A stretch of 64,000 nt of DNA from positions 41,254,616-41,318,615 of the forward strand of contig CM034533.1 of assembly GCA_020002185.1 (NCBI GenBank), in the 5' to 3' direction. Shown here piece by piece: positions 43,853 through 64,000 of this stretch (positions are counted from its first letter, which is position 1; each line of letters opens with the position of its first letter). Below the pieces are notes generated by a model that ran no database searches, was not told the origin of the DNA, and saw nothing but the letters and a program-made list of their open reading frames with translations. This DNA comes from Paraescarpia echinospica. Lineage: Eukaryota; Annelida; Polychaeta; Sabellida; Siboglinidae. A program made the position numbers and the translations under genes.

Positions 43853-44466
43853 ACACTCTGCATGCTCTCGTCACCCTTCAGCTCAAGCACGAGCTTCGCT
43901 CTGGAGGAGTGAGGTCGTCCTCGATAAATGCCCACCTCCTTCCCTCCTTCTCCTTGCTTGCGCTTGTTCCACATCATCTCAGTCTTTTTGTCTCTGGGCT
44001 TCAGTTGGTTGTCAGCCCTTGGCTCACGTCCAGCTGGCAGGCTGTGGCTCACGCTGATGTCTTCAGGTTTCACCATGACACCCATGTCTCCTGTCAAGTC
44101 GATGGCGAGTGTGTTGGTGTCTTCCCCCTCGAACTCCGGTACACCGTATATCCGGACGCTCTCCCTTCTGCCGTACTGTTCCAGGCAATATAGGTCGAAC
44201 CGCTGGAGCTGCACGCGTTGTTTCACCTTCCTTTGCGAGCTCTCTACGGCAGTCGTGAGGCTGTTTGTAGTTGCCTTCATCTCGGCGACTATATGTTTAG
44301 TCGACGCACTGACTGCTGCCGTCACTACGCTGACTATCATCGGTTGGATGGCCGCCATAACTTGGGAGATAATCTCGCTTATCGTAGCCACATCCATCTT
44401 GCTGTTTGCGTTGCTGCCCGTCAACAGAGTCCTCGAGGACTTCGCTGGTGAAGCACTCTTCTTCAC
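43771..44466 (-). pseudogene. LINE ORF1 (coiled coil + RRM-like) protein
   Basis: 232 codons. An alanine-rich helical region (TAAVSASTKHIVAEMK) is followed by LEQYGRRESVRIYGVPEFEG, the RRM-like start common to LINE ORF1 proteins, and a basic C-terminus. This ORF1 is open, but the element downstream is deleted. Confidence 0.75.
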
Positions 44467-44590
44467 TGTCGGCGTCGTCTCAGCGATGGCCGACTATACT
44501 ACCTCGGCGATCGCTTTCTCAAACCCTTCGTCTCCGTCTACATCATCAGTCAGTTGTCGCCATTCTGTGGTAGCGTGCTGAACCTGTTTC

Positions 44591-45162
44591 CAGATGGCAG
44601 CGACATGTTCAAATTGAGGAATGACTGTAATATCGCTCACACAACCTCGAGTGTGTGTGCGTGTGTGTGCGCACGCGTGTGTATGTATGTGGTGTGTGTG
44701 TTCGTGTGTGTGGTGTATGTTCTCGTGTGTGTGCGTGTCCGTTTGATAGTTGCCATTTAAAGATATCACTTTAAACTGTCTTTCCATCTTAATTTTGGTA
44801 TTCCTCTTCTCTTCCTGACATCTCTTCTGTTTCCCTTTCTCTCTTTACAAGTCTCTCCTCACTCATTCTTGGCTCATGTCCTGTCCACCACGGTCTGATC
44901 ACAGTTATTTTCAGTTTCAAGTGTTTCTTTGTGCCAACCTCTTCTCTCAATTCCTTCATGATTTCCCTCGTATCTTATGGAGTCAATTTGAATATTCTTC
45001 CCATCCAATTGTTTTTGCTACCTGTGGTTTGTCCTTCCGTCTCTCCATCAGTGGCTGTATTACCAACAAGTATACACAGGCTGGCTTCCAACACTTCTCT
45101 TTTTGTTGTTTCTTCAGTGTTCTGTCCTACATAATGTTTTCCTTCATTCACACATACACACA

Positions 45163-45215
<53 letters not shown>

Positions 45216-45319
45216 TCCCCCCCCACACACACGGAATTGTCTATCTAGATGTCCTGAGATCGCCCCGTTTCGCAAGACTGAAGTACGTGAAGCAACCTTT
45301 GATCATTGGCGACGTCGGT
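44591..45319. other. Region upstream of copy 2 with microsatellites
   Basis: GT-rich tract at 44650-44740 and a CT/CA tract at 45160-45232. The remaining sequence (44741-45150) is T/C-rich with no supported gene. Confidence 0.5.
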
Positions 45320-45415
45320 ATAGTGGCGCTATATTTAAACTGAATGAGCACCTTCACAAGCATTGCATTGCGAGCTACTGCCCACGACACTAGTTAATTA
45401 GCTACATGGGCAACA
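45320..45415 (+). promoter_or_regulatory. Candidate core promoter and 5' leader of SLC17 copy 2
   Basis: A TATA-like stretch CTATATTTAAAC lies at 45329-45340, about 80 bp before the start codon, in unique sequence between a CT/CA microsatellite and exon 1. A 5-codon upstream ORF (45406-45423, MGNNG) overlaps the main ATG in another frame. No transcript evidence is available. Confidence 0.35.
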
Positions 45416-58101
<12,686 letters not shown>

Positions 58102-59230
58102 GAAGGGCTGTTGTACAACCTAATCCATGGTTGACTGGGACTGACGAAGCTAGAGCTCAAGTCTAAAGAATGTGTGTGCTCTGGAACTTAAACCATAGAC
58201 TGAGCTAGTGTGCCAAACATATACCAAATTTGCATCAAATTCACATCTTGAATACGTAAGGAGTCATTGATGTTGACTCTCTTAAACCACTGTTGTTTGT
58301 GTATTTTCTGATGACGGTGCTGCGCACATGTAAAGGTGTGAGTAATTCCCGGAAAATAATATTTTGATCATGCATAGCATCAGGACATAAGAGATCAAAA
58401 TTTGAGGATTTAAGATAATGATTGGTTATGAAAATACTGAGTATATATTGTGTAAATGCTGGCAGTGTGAATATGCTTAAAACTGTGTTGGCTAATACCT
58501 CAGAAGGGCGTGGTTCACTTGGATATACAAAATGTTGGACTTTCTTTAAGCCACATGTTTCCTTGACCACTTGCTTTCTGTGGTTTTGGCACTGGATAGC
58601 AATCTTGTTAAATAATGTCTCTGTATGCGGAAATCAACGGTTCTGTGAAGAGGATGGACAAACAAGGGCATGATCGCAGTAGCGGGTAATGCCGCGACAT
58701 AAAAAATGTACATTTGCACTGCAGAATTTATTAAATGAACTAGTTATTAACACGTTATATTTTATGTCGGAAATGGGCTAATTTTTAGCAGCTATCCGAA
58801 TTGTAATACATATGAAGACTGCGAGAGTTACTTCGTCTTGTGACTAACGCGACACTGTTAGTATAGTGGACTAATCTTCCATTATTTTGTGTTAGTAGTT
58901 GTTACTTTAGTCAGTGGGGACTGGCTTGATGATGATTGCATTTCGACTGTCAGCCTGTTCTAGTTGCGCATAATATGTAACAAATAGCGATCATGCCAAC
59001 GGTTAATGATGCCGCTAATCGCGTTGAACAAATGATCGCTTACTTTAGGTACATAGTTGATAGAAACAATCCGTGCCTAAAATGTAAGAAAGTTTCTAAG
59101 GCCCTATATTTCAATTTATATTGTCCCCACTGTTTATGACCGCTAAACAGGAACTGTGTAACTGTCTGTATACTATAAACGAAACGGTACCGTGCAAAAG
59201 CCTTTCTTGTTCATCAGTCAAGTGCTCATT
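58102..59230 (+). other. 3' UTR and 3' flank of SLC17 copy 2
   Basis: Collinear with 21519-22139 except for the insertion at 58425-58931. Confidence 0.5.
58425..58931. mobile_element. 507-bp insertion with 7-bp target duplication, copy 2 only
   Basis: ATGATTG at 58418-58424 and 58932-58938. Copy 1 has a single ATGATTA at the site (near 21842). Ends GTTATGAAAATACT and GACTGGCTTGATG are not inverted repeats. An 83-codon frame inside has no recognisable domain. Unclassified mobile DNA. Confidence 0.6.
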
Positions 59231-59663
59231 CTGCAGTTACATTGTAGACCTCGTGTGAGTTGCAAGAAATCTCCCAAGAGATACCTCGTTGACGTACTAG
59301 AGACTTATTCAACAAAGACAAATACTATGTTTGCACATTCTGCAATTACACTGTAGACCTCGTGTGAGTTGCAAGAAAACTCCCGAGAGATACCTCGTTG
59401 ACATACTAGACTTATTCAACAAAGACAAATACTATGTTTGCACATTCTGCAATTACACTGTAGACCTCGTGTGAGTTGCAAGAAAACTCTTGAGAGATAC
59501 CTCGTTGACATACTAGAGGCTTATTCAACAAAGACAAATACTATGTTTGCACATTCTGCAATTACATTGTAGACCTGGTGTGAGTTGCAAGAAAACTCCC
59601 GAGAGATACCTCGTTGACATACTAGAGACTTATTCAACAAAGACAAATACTATGTTTGCTTCA
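59231..59663. repeat. 109-bp tandem repeat, 4 units, copy 2
   Basis: Units begin at 59231, 59340, 59447 and 59556. The second unit has lost 2 bp. Confidence 0.88.
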
Positions 59664-60544
59664 TTAAACAAGTGTTTATTTCTGTATCAAAAATCTACAC
59701 AATTAATACCTGTAAATGCACCCTTTTCATACAGAGCCAGACTTGAGCATGTGGAACATGAATATGGCATTTATTGCTCATATAGACTTGATCACATTTA
59801 ACTAATGTCTTTCTTGTTGCACTCATGGTTTCTGTACATATCAACACTTGTTTGATAGCCAAAGTACCTGTTTGCTTGGTGGACAAAACAGACATATACC
59901 TGGCAATTATGATAAAGAGATGGAATGGGCTTGGACAATTGCGCTTATTGTTCATTGGCGAATTGACCTATCCATCATGTGACCTTTTGCCTAGCAAATG
60001 ATATGTCAAGCTATCAAAATGGATGCCGAATATGTATTTCGTTTATGCATTCCATAGTAGTTTGTTGAAATTCTGGCCACAAGTGTTTCTTCATAACAAA
60101 AACATGAGGCAAAATGTTTAAATTGACCACTGTGTGCGGGAATGTTTCATTGACGAGATGTTATGCAACAGTAATGTAATTCACGTATATAACTGTTACC
60201 AACGTTGCTGGCAAAGGTAAATCTTGACAGAAGACACCCCAGAATTTGTTGTGATATACGCAAATGCCGACAAACTGGATATGTCAATTGTCCAAGATGG
60301 TCTTATGTTGGACAGCAAATGGTAGGACATGTCGTCACCGTAAGAAAACAGCATCACGGAAATAGATATGAACAAAAGCATTGTTACTTGGTATGCCATA
60401 ACCAGTGGTGTTCTCTTGTGGAATCTTTATGTGCAATATAATATATATTATATATATACATCCTCCATAACACTCTTCTGTATCTGTCAAAACATTGACA
60501 CAGCAATGCTGCAAATCATGACGTAATGATTTTCTTGTTCAACA
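59664..60544. other. 3' flank of copy 2
   Basis: The stretch to about 59830 is absent from copy 1; the remainder matches 23059-24227. No gene supported. Confidence 0.45.
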
Positions 60545-60895
60545 ATATCACTGCACGTCATCACTGACACATCAACTGTGTCATGTCGTGTCTGGTGTCA
60601 CTATCATTGCTGCTGTTGTAAAGGACTGGCCTTCAGGCATCACTGACACAGTGACACATCTGTGTCACATTATGTCCTGTGTCACTGCCATTATAGTTGC
60701 TGTTAAGGACTGGTCTTCAGACTTCAATGACATGTCAACTGTGTCATGTTGTGTCTGGTGTCACTGCCAGTGATACTGCTGTGAAGGACTGGTCTTCAGG
60801 CATCACTGACACAGTGACATGTCAACGGTGTCACGTCGTGTCCTGTGTCAATGCAGTGACTGCTGTAGAGAGTGACGTGTCTTCAGTTGTCACTG
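60545..60895. repeat. About 85-bp degenerate tandem repeat, copy 2
   Basis: About 3.5-4 units of the same family as 24228-24640; one unit fewer than copy 1. Confidence 0.7.
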
Positions 60896-61807
60896 CCATG
60901 TAGCGGTGGGTGAGGAAGTCAAAGCATTCGGTCCTTGTCAGAGCATCGAAGACATCAGGAACTGTCACCTCGTTGTCTTCTCTGTAAATGTCAACACTTT
61001 GGTGAAAGCAGGGAGATATTAAAACACTGCTCTGTGTCAACAACCATGACAACCGACCTATCCGTCACGTCACCTATTGCCTAGCAAAAGCTCTGTCAAA
61101 CCATCAAAAACGTGGTGTGTTCGTGCATTCTGTCGTATATTTGTTTAAATTTAGGCCACAAGTGGTTCTTTATGAAAAATACATAAGGCAACGTTTTTAC
61201 AGTAACACCTCTGCGGGGAAGTTTGATTTATGAGATGTCATACAGTAATAATAATGCAATTCACATACATAATCGTTATCGACATTGGTGACAAAGGTAA
61301 GGCTTGACGGAGGTCCAATGCAAAATTTTGCTTGTGGCGTAGACAAACTGCGACGTACCGGATACATCAATTACCTACATAAAATCAATACAATCAATAC
61401 GTGCTGGCACCAAACATCTCATGCTCCAGACGGTAGGTGTTCAGACAAATATCACAATTTTTATATTAAATTTATATGAAATGAACCAAAGAACACGATA
61501 GTCCAATTCCATGTATGTTTTCATTATATTACACAGATGAAAAGAATAGTCCCTGATTTTAATATGCGACACTGACAGACACCAACATCGAAAAGGGTGG
61601 TTTTTGAAAGAGGACATTCTCGACAAAATTCATCATTTTCAGGGGTGTTTCCACAAATTATGAATAGATTTTAGGAAACATGGAGTTAGATCACATTTCA
61701 CTGACACCCTCACGATTTTGTGACTGTCATACAAAAATGTAATGTTCGTGCTTACAGTGGCTCCCTCTTGTAGTATGAACAGACAGCGGCCCGCAAGAGG
61801 TGTTCTA
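60896..61807. other. 3' flank of copy 2, collinear with 24641-25657
   Basis: No coding region. About 90% similar to copy 1 with small indels, including loss of a stretch near 61680. Confidence 0.45.
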
Positions 61808-63325
61808 TAAATGTCTTGAGTGCCTACAAACACAAGGCACAATGTCACCTAAACAGTGCATTAAATGTCTTGAGTGCCTACAAACACAAGGCACAATGTC
61901 ACCTAAACAGTGCATTAAATGTCTTGAGTGCCCACAAACACAAGGCACAATGTCACCTAAACAGTGCATTAAATGTCTTGAGTGCCTACAAACACAAGGC
62001 ACAATGTCACCTAAACAGTGCATTAAATGTCTTGAGTGCCCACAAACACAAGGCACAATGTCACCTAAACAGTGCATTAAATGTCTTGAGTGCCCACAAA
62101 CACAAGGCACAATGTCACCTAAACAGTGCATTAAATGTCTTGAGTGCCTACAAACACAAGGCACAATGTCACCTAAACAGTGCATTAAATGTCTTGAGTG
62201 CCTACAAACACAAGGCACAATGTCACCTAAACAGTGCATTAAATGTCTTGAGTGCCCACAAACACAAGGCACAATGTCACCTAAACAGTGCATTAAATGT
62301 CTTGAGTGCCCACAAACACAAGGCACAATGTCACCTAAACAGTGCATTAAATGTCTTGAGTGCCTACAAACACAAGGCACAATGTCACCTAAACAGTGCA
62401 TTAAATGTCTTGAGTGCCCACAAACACAAGGCACAATGTCACCTAAACAGTGCATTAAATGTCTTGAGTGCCCACAAACACAAGGCACAATGTCACCTAA
62501 ACAGTGCATTAAATGTCTTGAGTGCCTACAAACACAAGGCACAATGTCACCTAAACAGTGCATTAAATGTCTTGAGTGCCTACAAACACAAGGCACAATG
62601 TCACCTAAACAGTGCATTAAATGTCTTGAGTGCCCACAAACACAAGGCACAATGTCATCTAAACAGTGCATTAAATGTCTTGAGTGCCTACAAACACAAG
62701 GCACAATGTCACCTAAACAGTGCATTAAACGTCTTGAGTGCCCACAAACACAAGGCACAATGTCACCTAAACAGTGCATTAAACGTCTTGAGTGCCTACA
62801 AACACAACGCACAATGTCACCTAAACAGTGCATTAAATGTCTTGAGTGCCTACAAACACAAGGCACAATGTCACCTAAACAGTGCATTAAATGTCTTGAG
62901 TGCCCACAAACACAAGGCACAATGTCATCTAAACAGTGCATTAAATGTCTTGAGTGCCCACAAACACAAGGCACAATGTCACCTAAACAGTGCATTAAAT
63001 GTCTTGAGTGCCTACAAACACAAGGCACAATGTCACCTAAACAGTGCATTAAATGTCTTGAGTGCCCACAAACACAAGGCACAATGTCACCTAAACAGTG
63101 CATTAAATGTCTTGAGTGCCTACAAACACAAGGCACAATGTCACCTAAACAGTGCATTAAATGTCTTGAGTGCCCACAAACACAAGGCACAATGTCACCT
63201 AAACAGTGCATTAAATGTCTTGAGTGCCCACAAACACAAGGCACAATGTCATCTAAACAGTGCATTAAATGTCTTGAGTGCCTACAAACACAAGGCACAA
63301 TGTCACCTAAACAGTGCATTAAATG
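61808..63325. repeat. 54-bp satellite, 28 units, copy 2
   Basis: The unit contains ATGTCTTGAGTGCCTACAAA, CACAAGGCACAATGTCACCT and AAACAGTGCATTAA. 54 is a multiple of 3 and the unit lacks stops in three frames, so open frames of about 500 codons run through on both strands (for example MSPKQCIKCLECLQTQGT repeated). No promoter, splice context or ATG flank supports a gene. A C/T site (CCTAC or CCCAC) and rarer variants divide units into subtypes. Confidence 0.95.
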
Positions 63326-64000
63326 TATTTCACTGACACATAATTTTGAAGACTACCTCGTAGTACACAAGAGGTCTTTTCTGAATTAAACATATTTCTA
63401 TTTTATATCAGTTGACAACATAATATAAGAATTGTACATAATAACTACAATTAGTTATGATGTACAATTGTTTATGGTGCTTTGCATGTTTTCTACATTT
63501 ATTCCAAATTAAGTAACTTTCTCATATGCTGCTTTGAACCGCTAAAACATTGAATTTCGTAAAATAACATGGCATGGTTACTTCCTGGAGTTAAAAATTA
63601 ACCTGTGATTTGTTGAATGCACCTGGGAGGAGTGGCATAACATACATACATTCAAACCCCGCTTTAAGGTCACCTTGGTAATACAGCCACCTCACAATTA
63701 AGGTCACCCTAGAAGTCGGAAATTATTTCCACATGAAGGGTTTCTGGGCAAAACGCGATAAACGCCATTTTTTAAATTTCGCCCAAACCAGGACTAAACA
63801 TTTGTTTAAGCACATGTTGAGTTAGGATACTATCTAATTTTTTTTTAAATGCAATAAATCCCCATGAGACCTCGTGAACAAAACGGTGTTTGTTTTCAAA
63901 ATACGATAAGCGCCATCCATCTTTGTTTTATCAAAACACAATAAATCCATGTTCAGCCAATCAGCACCGCCGTGCCATACGTGCAGCTATGCGGAGTGAC
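63326..64000. other. Right end of window, transposon-end-like repeat
   Basis: Collinear with 25712-26250 up to about 63700. TTCAAACCCCGCTTTAAGGT at 63650 followed by CACCTTGGTAATACAGCCAC resembles a degenerate pogo/Tigger-like terminus. AT-rich beyond, no gene. Confidence 0.4.

Larger units (their letters stand above)
42028..44590 (-). mobile_element. Internally rearranged LINE, minus strand
   Basis: The 3' tail is at 42028-42075 (AATAAAACTCATTGTTATTG and TGTCAAT repeats on the minus strand). The RT C-terminus with a zinc-knuckle (LCNLCSNGDQGDEYHY) is at about 43240-43155, the ORF2 start (GLNVCGFRKL) at about 43680 and ORF1 at 43771-44466. Most of the endonuclease and RT are missing between 43440 and 43620, so the element is deleted. 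A GT-rich 76-bp minisatellite interrupts it at 42740-43085. Confidence 0.75.

Noticed and set aside
43696..44581. Plus-strand frames of 165 and 217 codons
   Set aside because: Antisense of LINE ORF1; the minus-strand translation has the recognisable ORF1 motif.
58422..58673. 83-codon frame in the 507-bp insertion
   Set aside because: No recognisable domain and located in an insertion absent from copy 1; chance open frame is likely.
61805..63319. 504-codon antisense Cys/His-rich protein
   Set aside because: Pure consequence of a stop-free 54-bp tandem unit; no start context or flanking coding sequence.

Overview
This is an animal nuclear window, most likely from a marine lophotrochozoan such as a mollusc. 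The taxon is inferred from the style of its LINEs and tRNA-headed SINEs, not from a marker gene. It has GT-AG introns, no operons, long CT/GT/CA microsatellites and many transposable elements.

The backbone is a tandem duplication of one multi-exon gene for an SLC17-type (sialin/VGLUT-like) major facilitator transporter. Copy 1 spans 1288-21518 (exons 2-10; exon 1 lies left of the window). Copy 2 spans 45416-58101 (all ten coding exons, 517 aa). Both have the same exon lengths and phases and no in-frame stop. They differ at about 30 of 496 shared residues, mostly in the first lumenal loop and the C-terminal tail. The homology continues through introns and 3' flank (to about 26.25 kb in copy 1 and 63.7 kb in copy 2). 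Each copy therefore acts as an empty-site control for insertions in the other.

Copy 1 has been inflated by about 11 kb. It carries a 28-bp minisatellite in intron 5. Intron 7 holds a 6.2-kb terminal-inverted-repeat transposon with a decayed gene for a large protein: an N-terminal Cys/His finger, a FEN/XPG-like (PIN-fold) nuclease signature and a CXC-like Cys tail. Two LINEs sit in the loop of a fold-back MITE in intron 9, and a LINE fragment lies in the 3' flank. Copy 2 has its own L2-like fragment, a 507-bp insertion with a 7-bp target duplication, and a 54-bp satellite (28 units) where copy 1 has one unit.

The DNA between the copies (about 26-45.4 kb) is a transposon graveyard. It holds a CR1-type LINE with an SGNH-esterase ORF1 end (minus strand), then a 7.9-kb segment with pogo-like termini inserted in an AT-rich satellite. 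That segment contains an intron-bearing degenerate gene of an unrecognised family, a TTAA-flanked MITE, a 25-bp palindromic satellite and a pogo/Tigger transposase lacking its DDE core. A second, rearranged LINE follows at 42-44.6 kb, then the promoter and first exon of copy 2.

The only genes that look functional are the two SLC17 paralogues. The most novel item is the nuclease-bearing TIR transposon at 7803-13985.
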